The position numbers and the translations under genes were made by a program. Source: Desulfocapsa sp. (lineage in GTDB: Bacteria; Desulfobacterota; Desulfobulbia; Desulfobulbales; Desulfocapsaceae). Taken from it: a stretch of DNA of 64,000 bases. Positions 35,557 through 46,406 of this stretch are shown here, one piece after another; positions within the stretch are counted from its first letter, which is position 1; each line of letters opens with the position of its first letter. The stretch lies in assembly GCA_029935315.1 (NCBI GenBank), contig JAOZKN010000003.1, forward strand, positions 3,430-67,429, read 5' to 3'. The notes under the pieces are model-generated. The model was not told the origin of the DNA and did no database searches. It saw nothing but the letters and a program-made list of their open reading frames with translations.

Positions 35557-36246
35557 ATGAAGATAACATGCCCTAACTGCTCTAAGACACTAAAAATCAG
35601 CGACAAAATAAGAAAAGGCCTCGAACAACTGGGGCCCGGTCGTGTCCTGAGACTGAACTGCCCGAAGTGCAAGGAGTCCATAGCCCTCGACGCGAGTCAT
35701 CTTCCTGCCAACAACCAGCAGGGTGAGGTGGTCGTGGGCAGCACAATCAAACCTCCCTCCGCGCCGGATATTACCTGGCTGAAAAACGGCGTTTTCGAGG
35801 AAGAAGAGGTCGTGGAAGATATTCCTCAAACCTTAATCCTGGCCAAACCCGGTGCAGAGCGAGACAATATCTGCAAGGCGGTTGAAAATATCGGCTACCA
35901 GGCTACTTTTGTCAGGTCTGGCAAAGAGGCCATGGAAAAATTACAGTTCACCAATTACGCCAGTGTCATTTTACACGACAACTTTGAAGAAAGTGGCCTG
36001 CGCACATCGGACTTCCACCAGTTTATGCGTGACATGTCTATGCATAAACGTCGTTTTATCTTTTACATCCTCATTGGCCCCGGCTTCTCCACCCTGTATG
36101 ACCTTGAAGCCCTTTCCTATTCGGCAAACCTCGTGGTAAATTCTTCTGAGATATCAGAATTACTTACTATTTTCAGAAAAGCCATCCCTCAGTACGAGAA
36201 GCTTTTCGGCGACCTTATGGCTGAAATAAATGCCTATAGTGGCTAA
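35557..36246 (+). CDS. Zinc-ribbon plus receiver-like domain protein
   Basis: 229 residues. The N-terminus has a MJ0042-type zinc ribbon (CPNC at ~5-8, CPKC at ~35-38). A Pro-rich linker leads to a C-terminal domain (~90-225) with receiver-like alpha/beta spacing (QTLILAKPG, GYQATFVRSGKEAMEKL, ASVILHDN). The phospho-acceptor position is not clearly conserved. It follows the PilT-like gene by 11 nt and is probably co-expressed, so a regulatory role in pilus function is possible. Function not known. Confidence 0.6.
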   Translation: MKITCPNCSKTLKISDKIRKGLEQLGPGRVLRLNCPKCKESIALDASHLPANNQQGEVVVGSTIKPPSAPDITWLKNGVFEEEEVVEDIPQTLILAKPGAERDNICKAVENIGYQATFVRSGKEAMEKLQFTNYASVILHDNFEESGLRTSDFHQFMRDMSMHKRRFIFYILIGPGFSTLYDLEALSYSANLVVNSSEISELLTIFRKAIPQYEKLFGDLMAEINAYSG

Positions 36247-36285
36247 GGAAAACAAAAAAGAACATCGATAAAAAAAGTTTGAATT

Positions 36286-36314
36286 TTGAGATTTGAACCC
36301 GGCTGTGATATAAT
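36286..36314 (+). promoter_or_regulatory. Strong sigma-70-type promoter for the CBS gene
   Basis: TTGAGA (36286-36291), 17-nt spacer, TATAAT (36309-36314), with the extended -10 TG one base before. It lies 57 nt before the CBS-protein start. One of the best promoters in the window. Confidence 0.7.
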
Positions 36315-36370
36315 TCTCCATAGGGAAGGTTACATCCCGACAACACAAAACTGAACACCAAGGAGAAACC

Positions 36371-36820
36371 ATGCTCACAGCTCAAGACATCATGACCCGC
36401 GATGTTGTTTCTGTCCAGAATGAAACACCCGTTGCAGACCTTGCCCGCCTCCTCACTAAAAACAATATAAGCGGCGTACCCGTTTTAGATGCTGAAGGGC
36501 ATGTGATTGCAATCGTCACCGAAAGTGACCTGATCGACGGGACCAAAAAGCTGCATATCCCCACCGTCCTCACCATCCTCGACTCTTTTCTCTACCTGGA
36601 AAGCCCTGCGAAGATGGAGGTGGAAATGAAAAAAATAGCAGCCACCAAGGTGGTTGATATCTGCAGCTCCCTCATCATAACTGTTCCCCCCAACATGCCC
36701 CTCGAGGAAATCGCAACGATTATGGCGGAAAAGAATATTCACACATTACCAGTTCTGGATAACGATAAACTGGTAGGAGTTATAGGGAAAAAAGACATTA
36801 TCAAAACACTGATCAACTAG
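36371..36820 (+). CDS. CBS-domain-pair protein
   Basis: 149 residues made of two CBS motifs (LTAQDIMTRDVVSVQNETPVADLARLL at the N-terminus; ICSSLIITVPPNMPLEEIATIM in the second half), a ligand-sensing Bateman module with no attached effector domain. AAGGAG precedes the ATG. Such stand-alone CBS proteins usually bind adenine nucleotides and regulate partner enzymes; the partner is not evident. It is transcribed from its own promoter at 36286. Confidence 0.85.
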   Translation: MLTAQDIMTRDVVSVQNETPVADLARLLTKNNISGVPVLDAEGHVIAIVTESDLIDGTKKLHIPTVLTILDSFLYLESPAKMEVEMKKIAATKVVDICSSLIITVPPNMPLEEIATIMAEKNIHTLPVLDNDKLVGVIGKKDIIKTLIN

Positions 36821-36877
36821 CACCACTCCCATCTTTTAACATTCATTCTTTTTTTACAGGATTTGAGCAAGAAGTTC

Positions 36878-36906
36878 TTGTCTTTCCATTTTTCTTTTGC
36901 TATAAA
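36878..36906 (+). promoter_or_regulatory. Sigma-70-type promoter for rpsA
   Basis: TTGTCT (36878-36883), 17-nt spacer, TATAAA (36901-36906). The predicted transcript would have a ~125-nt leader before the rpsA ATG at 37040. Confidence 0.6.
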
Positions 36907-36921
36907 GCAATGTTCATTTTG

Positions 36922-36984
36922 AAGGGTTACGGCTCATACCTGTAACCTTTCTTTATTTTACAGGAGGTGGTGCAGAATACCACC
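36922..36984 (+). promoter_or_regulatory. Structured rpsA leader, with a terminator-like hairpin
   Basis: AAGGGTTAC (36922-36930) pairs with GTAACCTTT (36942-36950, one G-U) and is followed by the U-rich CTTTATTTTA, resembling an intrinsic terminator. A second stem, GGTGGT / ACCACC (36966-36971, 36979-36984), comes next. Both lie inside the predicted leader of rpsA. E. coli S1 is known to repress its own translation through leader structures, so a control role is plausible here. The first hairpin could instead terminate read-through from the CBS gene. Confidence 0.45.
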
Positions 36985-37039
36985 ATACCAATAACCTTAA
37001 CACCGGGTCGCAGTCAGACCACAAAAAGAGTAGAAGCCC

Positions 37040-38815
37040 ATGACAGAGGAACTTAATCAAACACCCCAGGACAGCGACGAAGAGTTAAGCTTTGCAGAAC
37101 TCTTTGAAATGGAAGAAAACAACACAGTGGTTAACGTCGGAGACGTTGCCGTCGGTACCATCATTGGTACTGTGGACGATTACGTCCTTGTGGATGTCGG
37201 AGACAAGGCAGAGAGCTACATTGCCAAATCCGAATTCCAGCTGGAAGACGATGTCGAATTCAATATAGGCGATACATTTGATGTATTCGTAGAACGCCGT
37301 AGAGATGAAGGTGGACTCCTCCTGTCACGGGACAAGGCTATTGCCATCAAAGTATGGGAAGCCATTGCCACAATTCAGGAAGCAGACGAAACCATCGAAG
37401 GAAAAATTGAGAATCGCGTTAAAGGCGGCATGTCCGTTAATATCGGCGTTCCCGCTTTCCTCCCCTATTCTCAGATTGATCTGCGACCAGTTAAAGATCT
37501 CGATGCACTCATCGGCGAATCTTTTGATTTTAAGATCCTCAAGTTCAACCGCAAGCGCAATAACGTGGTTATTTCCCGTCGTGCCATCCTCGAGGAAGCC
37601 CGCGCAGAACTTCGCGAGAAGATGCGTTCAGTTCTCGAAGAAGGTCAGATCATCAAGGGAGCAATCACCAATATCACCGATTACGGTCTCTTTATCGACA
37701 TGGGCGGCATGGACGGTCTCTGTCATATCACTGATCTTTCATGGGGCCGCGTATCCCATCCTGCCAAGCTGTACAAAGTTGGCCAGGAACTGGAAGTCAA
37801 AGTCCTCAAGTATGACAAGGACAATGATCGCGTATCCCTTGGTGTTAAACAGCTGAAAGCTGATCCATGGGCAACCGTTGCCGATCGTTTCCCTGTTGGC
37901 GAAAAAGCCACGGGTACTGTTGTTTCCATCACCGATTACGGTGCATTTATTGAACTTGAAGAAGGTGTTGAAGGTCTGATCCATGTTTCCGAAATGACAT
38001 GGTCCAAAAAGCCTCGTCATCCATCCAAGATCGTTACTGTTGGTGACGAAGTGGAGATCATGGTTCTCAACATCGAACCTGAAACCAAACGCATCTCCCT
38101 TGGCATGAAACAACTTCTGCCAAATCCATGGGATATGGTTACCGACAACTATCCTGTTGGTTCCGTTATTGAAGGAAAAGTTAAGAACATCACTGATTTT
38201 GGTATCTTTATCGGTATTGAAGAAGGCATTGATGGTCTTATCCACGTATCCGATCTCTCCTGGACCGAACGTATCAAGCATCCATCTGAAAAGTACTCAA
38301 AAGGCGAGACTATTCAGGCAGCTGTTCTGAAAATCGACAAAGAACACGAGCGTTTCTCCTTGGGTATCAAGCAGCTTGAGCCAGATCCATGGCAGGCGGC
38401 ATACAACAACTATCCTTCCGGAACCATCATTGAAGGAAAGATCACCAACGTCACTGACTTTGGTGTGTTTGTACAGCTTGAAGAAGGAATCGAAGGACTT
38501 GTTCATGTCTCTGAGATTTCCAAAGATAAGATCAAGACCCCGGTTGGCATGTATCAGGTCGGTGATGAGCTGAAAGCCATCGTTATCAACGTATCTGCCA
38601 AAGACAGAAAGATTGGACTCTCCATCAAGACTCTTGAAGAGGAAGGTGAAGAGGGCGCTGCTGAGAATTACGCCAAGAAGAAAGAAGAGGCCGCTGCTGC
38701 TGCTCCTTCCACCTTCGGTGATCTGCTCAAGGCTGCTGCCGGAGACGGTGATGACGCCGCTGAAGCTCCTGCGGAAGCAGAGTCTTCTGAAGACGAAACT
38801 TCTGAAGAGAAGTAA
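37040..38815 (+). CDS. rpsA: 30S ribosomal protein S1
   Basis: 591 residues with six S1 RNA-binding domains, recognised by repeated units such as GxVxxITDYGxFIxLEEGVEGLIHVSEM and closing KRISLGMKQL. The acidic Ala/Glu-rich tail (~550-591) is typical of delta-type S1 proteins. It unwinds and delivers mRNA to the 30S subunit, which matters here because many genes in the window have weak ribosome sites. A structured leader precedes it, an intrinsic terminator follows at 38844, and then an IHF/HU gene, as in many Proteobacteria. Confidence 0.95.
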   Translation: MTEELNQTPQDSDEELSFAELFEMEENNTVVNVGDVAVGTIIGTVDDYVLVDVGDKAESYIAKSEFQLEDDVEFNIGDTFDVFVERRRDEGGLLLSRDKAIAIKVWEAIATIQEADETIEGKIENRVKGGMSVNIGVPAFLPYSQIDLRPVKDLDALIGESFDFKILKFNRKRNNVVISRRAILEEARAELREKMRSVLEEGQIIKGAITNITDYGLFIDMGGMDGLCHITDLSWGRVSHPAKLYKVGQELEVKVLKYDKDNDRVSLGVKQLKADPWATVADRFPVGEKATGTVVSITDYGAFIELEEGVEGLIHVSEMTWSKKPRHPSKIVTVGDEVEIMVLNIEPETKRISLGMKQLLPNPWDMVTDNYPVGSVIEGKVKNITDFGIFIGIEEGIDGLIHVSDLSWTERIKHPSEKYSKGETIQAAVLKIDKEHERFSLGIKQLEPDPWQAAYNNYPSGTIIEGKITNVTDFGVFVQLEEGIEGLVHVSEISKDKIKTPVGMYQVGDELKAIVINVSAKDRKIGLSIKTLEEEGEEGAAENYAKKKEEAAAAAPSTFGDLLKAAAGDGDDAAEAPAEAESSEDETSEEK

Positions 38816-38843
38816 ATCTTCAGCCAGTCACCTGGCAAAGACA

Positions 38844-38892
38844 GGTTGTTTTACCTAAAGAGAATCTCTTACGGGTAAAACAACCTTTTTTT
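38844..38892 (+). terminator. Intrinsic terminator after rpsA
   Basis: GGTTGTTTTACC (38844-38855) pairs perfectly with GGTAAAACAACC (38874-38885), with a nested AAGAG/CTCTT, followed by seven T. A textbook rho-independent terminator, 28 nt after the rpsA stop. Confidence 0.92.
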
Positions 38893-38938
38893 ATACCTAT
38901 TCATATTTTATCCACTTTACAGGTGGAAAGCTGGAATC

Positions 38939-39217
38939 ATGTTAAAAAAAGAACTTGTTAATGAAGTTAGTAGTGAGCTGTCTCTCCATAAACAGGATGT
39001 CACTTCGGCGCTGGACATCATGCTGAAAACCATGGAAAATGCTCTGAAAGAAGAGCGTCGAATTGAGCTTAGAGGGTTTGGCAGTTTTGCTGTTCGCAAG
39101 CGTAAAGCCAGAAGCACCAAAAACCCGAAAACCGGAACAATCATGAACATTCCGGAGCGAAAGACCATTCATTTCACCATGAGTAAATCTCTAAAAGAAG
39201 CACTTATTAAAGAATAG
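38939..39217 (+). CDS. HU/IHF-family DNA-binding protein (IHF beta-like)
   Basis: 92 residues, the full length of an IHF/HU subunit. The DNA-binding arm sequence RKARSTKNPKTGTIMNIPERKTIHF is conserved, as is GFGSFAVRKR. It bends DNA in nucleoid organisation and regulation. The location right after rpsA matches ihfB (himD) in many Proteobacteria, so IHF beta is the likeliest identity; HU cannot be excluded. Confidence 0.85.
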   Translation: MLKKELVNEVSSELSLHKQDVTSALDIMLKTMENALKEERRIELRGFGSFAVRKRKARSTKNPKTGTIMNIPERKTIHFTMSKSLKEALIKE

Positions 39218-39220
39218 AGA

Positions 39221-39832
39221 CTAGAGGAAGGGCGCAACATCACCTTTACCTTCCCGTAATATAATGGGAGAATTACCGGTAAGATCAATAAGTGTCGATG
39301 GATCGGTGTACACATCACCGCCATCAATGACCAGCTCCACCCGTTTACCAAACAGCAGATCAATCTCGTACGGGTCAGCGGCGGCTGGTTCATCCTCTTC
39401 GCGGGGAAGCGAAGTATTGATTAATGGGTTTCCAAGGGTTTCCAGAAGCATTCTGCAGATAGGATTTTCCGGCACCCTGATACCCACTGTTTTTTGTTTT
39501 GTGGCCATGGCCTTTGGGACCAGTTTCGTCCCCGGGAGAACAAAGGTGTAGGGCCCCGGGAGATTGCGTTTCAACAGTCGGTAGGCAACGTTTGAGACAT
39601 GGGCGTAACTACTGATATCTTTGAGATCAGAACACATAAAGGAAAAGGGCTTTCCTTTAGGCCTGCTCTTTATAAGATTTATCTTTTTTACCGCTTTCTG
39701 GTTAGAGAAATCACAACCAATCCCATAGCCCGTATCCGTGGGATAGCAGATAACAGCACCGCGGCGCAACTGGTCGACCACTTGCTGAATCAGTCTCTGC
39801 TGCGGATTATGGGGATTAATTTCCAGTAACAT
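39221..39832 (-). CDS. Sua5/YciO/YrdC-family protein (threonylcarbamoyl-AMP synthase-like)
   Basis: 203 residues from the ATG at 39832, chosen because AAAGGAG lies about 7 nt upstream; a longer frame starts at 39859. The YrdC domain is shown by AVICYPTDTGYGIGCD, KSRPKGKPFSFMC and LPGPYTFVLPGT. The family makes threonylcarbamoyl-AMP for t6A tRNA modification, though YciO-type paralogues do not; the C-terminal Sua5 domain is absent. The stop lies 3 nt from the convergent IHF gene. Confidence 0.85.
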   Translation of the reverse strand: MLLEINPHNPQQRLIQQVVDQLRRGAVICYPTDTGYGIGCDFSNQKAVKKINLIKSRPKGKPFSFMCSDLKDISSYAHVSNVAYRLLKRNLPGPYTFVLPGTKLVPKAMATKQKTVGIRVPENPICRMLLETLGNPLINTSLPREEDEPAAADPYEIDLLFGKRVELVIDGGDVYTDPSTLIDLTGNSPIILREGKGDVAPFL

Positions 39833-39933
39833 TGTTTCTCCTTTCTTCCAGTAAAGCACAGCTGTTCACAGAAAACAAAAGCTTAAAAATTTCTTTTGTG
39901 CTTTTTCCTGTAACTGCTAAAATAGTTTTACGT

Positions 39934-39939
39934 TATAAT
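39934..39939 (+). promoter_or_regulatory. Consensus -10 element for guaB
   Basis: A perfect TATAAT sits 51 nt before the guaB ATG. No good -35 hexamer is found at 16-18 nt, so the promoter may need an activator. Low certainty. Confidence 0.35.
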
Positions 39940-39968
39940 TTACTCATTTTTGTAACCATTCTCTTTAG

Positions 39969-41453
<1,485 letters not shown>

Positions 41454-41473
41454 AAAAGATAAAGAGACCCTCT

Positions 41474-43024
41474 ATGAATATCCATGAACAGAAGATATTA
41501 ATCCTCGATTTCGGTTCTCAAACGACCCAGCTCATTGCCAGACGTATCCGTGAGCAGAAAGTCTACTGTGAAATCCATCCCTTTTCCAAAAATCTCAAGG
41601 CTATCAAATCGATGCAGCCTACCGGGATTATTCTTTCCGGTGGCCCCCGTTCTGTCTATGACGATGACGCACCCCATTCGGATCCGGCAATCTTCGAGCT
41701 TGGCCTTCCCATCCTTGGTATCTGCTACGGCGCACAACTGATGGTGCAGCAGCTTGGCGGCCGTGTTGAAAATGCGGATATGCGTGAATTTGGCAAAGCG
41801 GATCTCAAGGTACAATACACGGAAGGACTCTTTGCCGGGCTTGCCACAGATGGTGCCAAGCATCAGGTATGGATGAGTCATGGTGATCGCATAGAAGAAA
41901 TTCCAGCGGGCTTTGAGGTCACTGCAGCAAGTGACCACTCACCGTATGCGGCACTGCGCCACAAAGAAAAACCATTTACAGCAGTGCAATTCCATCCTGA
42001 AGTCGTGCACAGTCTGATTGGTACCGATGTGCTGCGTAATTTTATTTTTGGCATCTGCAACTGTAAACCCAACTGGACCATGGCCTCCTTTATCGACTCC
42101 AACGTCAAGGCAATTCAGGAAAAGGTTGGAAAAAACAAGGTACTCTGTGCCCTGTCCGGTGGGGTGGACTCTTCCGTGACCGCAGCCATTGTCCACAAGG
42201 CAATCGGAGACCAGCTCACCTGTATTTATGTAAATAATGGTCTTATGCGCATAGGAGAAAGCGAGGCGATTCTTCGCTTTTTCCGGGACAAAACCCAGCT
42301 CCACGTCATCGATGTGAACGCCACCGATTTTTTTCTTTCAGAACTTGACGGAGTGCTGGATCCTGAAGTCAAACGGAAACGTATCGGCCTTGGCTTTATT
42401 AAAATATTTGAAGAAGAGGCCACAAAGCTTGGCGAGGTCAACTACCTTGCCCAGGGAACTCTTTACCCCGATGTTATCGAGTCCGTATCTTTTATGGGAG
42501 AAGCACCCATAAAATCTCACCACAATGTTGGTGGGCTGCCGGAAGTTATGAAGCTTGACCTAATCGAACCCCTGCGCGAGCTCTTCAAAGATGAGGTTCG
42601 GCTCCTGGGGCTCGAACTTGGACTTCCGGAAGAGGCCATTTACAGACAGCCATTTCCCGGTCCCGGCCTTGGAATCCGCATCATGGGCGAAGTCAATGAA
42701 GAAAGACTCGACATCCTGCGTAAAGCCGATGTCATTGTCCTGGAAGAGATGAAGAAGAGTGGCTGGTATCGAAAAGTATGGCAATCCTTTGCAGTACTGC
42801 TCCCCATCCAGACCGTTGGCGTTATGGGTGACAACCGTACCTATGAAAATGTTATTGCCATACGCTCCGTGGACTCCAAAGATGCCATGACCGCAGACTG
42901 GTCAAGACTGCCATACGATCTGCTGGGAATCATTTCAAACCGTATTATCAATGAAGTGCGTGGTGTAAACCGGGTTGTTTTTGATATCTCATCCAAACCA
43001 CCTGCAACCATTGAGTGGGAATAA
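41474..43024 (+). CDS. guaA: GMP synthase (glutamine-hydrolysing)
   Basis: 516 residues. Class I glutamine amidotransferase domain (~1-195) with nucleophile motif LGICYGAQLM and the His-Glu pair in VQFHPEV; ATP-pyrophosphatase domain with P-loop ALSGGVDSSVTA; C-terminal dimerisation domain ending ISSKPPATIEWE, a typical GuaA ending. It converts XMP to GMP. It is the second gene of guaBA, with a GCAA-loop hairpin downstream. Confidence 0.97.
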   Translation: MNIHEQKILILDFGSQTTQLIARRIREQKVYCEIHPFSKNLKAIKSMQPTGIILSGGPRSVYDDDAPHSDPAIFELGLPILGICYGAQLMVQQLGGRVENADMREFGKADLKVQYTEGLFAGLATDGAKHQVWMSHGDRIEEIPAGFEVTAASDHSPYAALRHKEKPFTAVQFHPEVVHSLIGTDVLRNFIFGICNCKPNWTMASFIDSNVKAIQEKVGKNKVLCALSGGVDSSVTAAIVHKAIGDQLTCIYVNNGLMRIGESEAILRFFRDKTQLHVIDVNATDFFLSELDGVLDPEVKRKRIGLGFIKIFEEEATKLGEVNYLAQGTLYPDVIESVSFMGEAPIKSHHNVGGLPEVMKLDLIEPLRELFKDEVRLLGLELGLPEEAIYRQPFPGPGLGIRIMGEVNEERLDILRKADVIVLEEMKKSGWYRKVWQSFAVLLPIQTVGVMGDNRTYENVIAIRSVDSKDAMTADWSRLPYDLLGIISNRIINEVRGVNRVVFDISSKPPATIEWE

Positions 43025-43070
43025 AGCACTCAGTATCGAACCCAGACTCTGATACAGCGAGTAGCTTAAA

Positions 43071-43092
43071 CACCGAATGGCAACATTCGGTG
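43071..43092 (+). terminator. Terminator hairpin after guaA
   Basis: CACCGAATG and CATTCGGTG form a perfect 9-bp stem capped by a GCAA (GNRA-type) tetraloop, 47 nt after the guaA stop. The following TTCCCTCC is only weakly U-rich. Confidence 0.65.
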
Positions 43093-43253
43093 TTCCCTCC
43101 CCCTCCATTTTATCTCCAGATAAGCAAGTCATAACTCCTCCTGCCACCTCCACACAAGGTGTTCTCCGGCAAGGAAGAATATTTGCTTTCTTTCATCTGA
43201 TTGTGTACAGATAATTATTATAACCACTATTCTTCGTAAGGATTTTTCCTATA

Positions 43254-45359
43254 ATGCAATCCAATACACTCTACATTGCTTCCCTGGAGCCCTATGCCGG
43301 AAAACTCATCGTCACCATGGGGATTATGGAGTTTCTCACCCGCTCCATGGGAAACGTTGCTTTCTTCCGCCCGGTTATTGATACAGATAGACATGAACAA
43401 GACGCAGACATTGAGCTTATCAGAGGGCGCTACTGCCCCTCAATGGACTATGAAGAGTGTTTTGGTTTTCAGGCAACAGAAGTAAAATCCTTTGTGGCGG
43501 AAGATCGCTTTAAATTCTTCCTCGAAGAACTGCTCAAACGTCTCAGTTCCCTGAAGAAAAAATATGACTTTGTCCTTTGCGAGGGATTAAACTCCAACGC
43601 CTTTCTCTCCGCCTTTGATATGGACATCAATATGGAGATTGCCAAGAATCTTGGTTGCCCCTTTGTGGGAGTTATCAGCGGCATGAACCAGGCCCCTCGT
43701 GACATCGCCAGCGAAATAAAGATCACGAGCGATGCCATCAAGGAAGCAGGCTGCTTCCATTATGCCACCTTTGTTAATCGCATGGCCGAGGATACCCTGG
43801 GCGTGCTGGAGGTAGAACTGGACGAACCTGACGATGAAAACAGCGTACCCATTTTTCTTATTCCCGAAAACTCCGAACTGGACAAACCGTCCATTGGAGA
43901 CATCGGTGACAATCTGAACTGCACAAATGTACTGGAACGAGCTGAAGGTATGGATCGTATCGTCAAGCAGTTCAAAATTGCAGCCATGACCATGGAGCAT
44001 TTCCTGGATCATGTGGAGGACGGTGACCTGATAATCGTACCAGGCGACCGGGATGATATTATTCTGGCCTCACTCTCCACTCTGTTTTGTTCCAACTATC
44101 CAAATATTGCAGGTATTCTGCTCTCCGGCGGGTTTATTCCGGGGCCAAACACCATGCGCCTGCTCAGCGGCAGGGATAGCAGTGTCCCTATACTGAGCGT
44201 ACAAACGGATACCTACACCACAACAACTGATGCTGCTGCCGTCCCGGCTATCATCAGTCCCGGGGATGATCGTAAGATTGCCCTGGCACTGGGACTTTTT
44301 GAAACCCATGTGGACGGGGAACGCCTCAAACAACTGGCAGAACTCTCCAGGACATCGGAGACCATGACTCCTGTCATGTTTGAATATGGTTTATTTGAAA
44401 GAGCACGAACGGATAAAAAACACATTGTCCTGCCGGAAGCAACGGATGAACGTATCCTGCGGGCAACGGAGATTCTGCTGCGACGGGATGTGGTGGATAT
44501 TACTTTACTGGGGAACCCGGATGAAATTTCTACCCGGGCCGCCGCCCTTGGCCTGGATCTCAGTGGTGCCTCTCTGATTGACCCTGCAAAATCTTCACTC
44601 ACCGAAGAATTTGCCCAAACCTTTTACGAACTGCGAAAACACAAAAACATGACCCTCGACGGAGCACGGGACGCCATGTCCAGCCCGTCAGCCTATTTTG
44701 GTACAATGATGGTCTACGCAGGCAAGGCTGATGGTATGGTTTCCGGCGCCATACACACCACAGCCAATACCATTCGTCCAGCCCTGCAGATCATTAAAAC
44801 CACCCCCGGAATATCGGTCGTTTCCTCTGTTTTTCTCATGTGTCTTGATACCCGCGTGCTGGTGTATGGCGACTGTGCCGTTAATCCCGATCCAAATTCG
44901 GAGCAACTTGCAGAAATAGCCATTTCATCAGCCGACACGGCCAGAACATTTGGTATCGATCCCAAGGTTGCCATGCTCTCTTATTCCTCCGGGGCATCAG
45001 GAACCGGGGCGGATGTAGAAAAAGTCCGGGAAGGAACCCGCATTGCCAAAGAGAAGCGACCAGATCTGCTGATTGAAGGTCCAATCCAGTACGACGCAGC
45101 CATTGAACCAAGTGTTGCCAGAACAAAGATGCCGGACAGTCCCGTGGCAGGACGTGCCACTGTTTTTATTTTCCCGGATCTCAACACCGGAAACAATACC
45201 TATAAAGCCGTACAGCGTTCTTCTGGTGCCGTTGCCATTGGCCCGGTTCTGCAGGGCTTGAAAAAACCGGTGAACGATCTCAGTCGTGGTTGCCTGGTGA
45301 CTGACATTATCAACACTGTGGCCATTACCGCCATCCAGGCACAATCCATTCAACAATAG
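43254..45359 (+). CDS. pta: Phosphate acetyltransferase (long form with DRTGG domain)
   Basis: 701 residues, the long Pta architecture. An N-terminal P-loop-like/BioD-type domain (LYIASLEPYAGKLIVTMGIMEFL) is followed by a DRTGG-type middle domain (~215-330) and the catalytic PTA_PTB domain (~390-700), with PEATDERILRATEILLRR and LSYSSGASGTGADVEKVREG. It interconverts acetyl-CoA and acetyl phosphate in acetate metabolism and energy conservation. AAGGA precedes the ATG. No ackA gene is adjacent, which is unusual. Confidence 0.94.
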   Translation: MQSNTLYIASLEPYAGKLIVTMGIMEFLTRSMGNVAFFRPVIDTDRHEQDADIELIRGRYCPSMDYEECFGFQATEVKSFVAEDRFKFFLEELLKRLSSLKKKYDFVLCEGLNSNAFLSAFDMDINMEIAKNLGCPFVGVISGMNQAPRDIASEIKITSDAIKEAGCFHYATFVNRMAEDTLGVLEVELDEPDDENSVPIFLIPENSELDKPSIGDIGDNLNCTNVLERAEGMDRIVKQFKIAAMTMEHFLDHVEDGDLIIVPGDRDDIILASLSTLFCSNYPNIAGILLSGGFIPGPNTMRLLSGRDSSVPILSVQTDTYTTTTDAAAVPAIISPGDDRKIALALGLFETHVDGERLKQLAELSRTSETMTPVMFEYGLFERARTDKKHIVLPEATDERILRATEILLRRDVVDITLLGNPDEISTRAAALGLDLSGASLIDPAKSSLTEEFAQTFYELRKHKNMTLDGARDAMSSPSAYFGTMMVYAGKADGMVSGAIHTTANTIRPALQIIKTTPGISVVSSVFLMCLDTRVLVYGDCAVNPDPNSEQLAEIAISSADTARTFGIDPKVAMLSYSSGASGTGADVEKVREGTRIAKEKRPDLLIEGPIQYDAAIEPSVARTKMPDSPVAGRATVFIFPDLNTGNNTYKAVQRSSGAVAIGPVLQGLKKPVNDLSRGCLVTDIINTVAITAIQAQSIQQ

Positions 45360-45457
45360 CACGAGATTCTTACTCCTTTACAAAAAAAGTTCAACAAAGT
45401 CTGCCACATTTACCACATCTCATCGTGAAGTCGGCAGGCCATCAGTCAGGAAAAATT

Positions 45458-46231
45458 ATGACACTGAAAACAGGAATATATGTAGATGCCGAGAACATAC
45501 GACTCTGCGGCGGATACGGGATGCGCTATGATATCCTTGTGGATCTGGCAAACCTGGGAAATTCAACACTCTTGCGTGCCAACTGCTATCTCGCTGAAAA
45601 TGGTGAACGCACCAGGGAAGACCGCGACTATCGCCAGAAACTCTACCGCTACCACGACATTCTGCGCCAGTGCGGCTTTAAGGTAATCAAAAAATTTGTA
45701 AAACACTTTGTGGATGATGAAGGTATTCTGACCACTAAGGCCAATGCGGACATGGATCTTGCCATCGATGCACTGCTGCAGGCCAGAAACCTTGACAAGG
45801 TTATCCTCCTCACCGGTGACGGTGATTTTATCCGGCTCGTGCAGGCCTTGCAGAATATGGGCTGCCGCGTGGAAGTCATTGCCTTTAATAATGTGAGCGG
45901 AGAGCTCAAAGAAGAGGTGGACAGCTTTCTTTCAGGCTTTCTTATTCCAGGCCTGCTGCCCATTCAGAATGACGGTGGCCCCTGGTACCGTGGATTTCCA
46001 ATCAACTATAATGCTGACCGTGGATTTGGCTTTATGCGTTACTATCGTATGACTGCAAATGGCCTTGAAACAGAAAGCGTCTTCTTTCACTGCTCTCAAT
46101 CAAGTGTCAGTTCAGATACTCTCTTTCTTGACTCCAACAATATATTTGAATTCAAGATTATCGCAAATTCTGACAACAGCAATAAAACAGAAGCCCGGGA
46201 AATCACTTCCATCGATGAAATCCAACCCTGA
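45458..46231 (+). CDS. NYN-domain ribonuclease-like protein with cold-shock-like C-terminus
   Basis: 257 residues from the ATG at 45458 (AGGAAA upstream); a start at 45425 is less likely. The NYN/LabA/DUF88 domain (~1-165) keeps the acidic residues of the PIN-like nuclease core: YVDAENIR, KANADMDLAIDALL and LLTGDGDFIRLV. Residues ~180-225 (NADRGFGFMRYYR and VFFHCSQSS) match the two RNA-binding motifs of cold-shock domains. An RNA-cleaving or RNA-regulatory enzyme is inferred. It is separated from pta by ~100 nt. Confidence 0.75.
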   Translation: MTLKTGIYVDAENIRLCGGYGMRYDILVDLANLGNSTLLRANCYLAENGERTREDRDYRQKLYRYHDILRQCGFKVIKKFVKHFVDDEGILTTKANADMDLAIDALLQARNLDKVILLTGDGDFIRLVQALQNMGCRVEVIAFNNVSGELKEEVDSFLSGFLIPGLLPIQNDGGPWYRGFPINYNADRGFGFMRYYRMTANGLETESVFFHCSQSSVSSDTLFLDSNNIFEFKIIANSDNSNKTEAREITSIDEIQP

Positions 46232-46406
46232 GTTATTCACAGAAATAACAATTTACAATGTTCAGCCTCAGATTGTAACAGGTACTGTACCGATGTATTA
46301 AGTAAGTGACAGAAGAAATTTTGCCCCTACTTTCAATGGTACAATGAGAAAAACACTTCACAATTGGTGAAGAAACGTCACAAATGCAAGGCATCCAGAA
46401 CAATTT

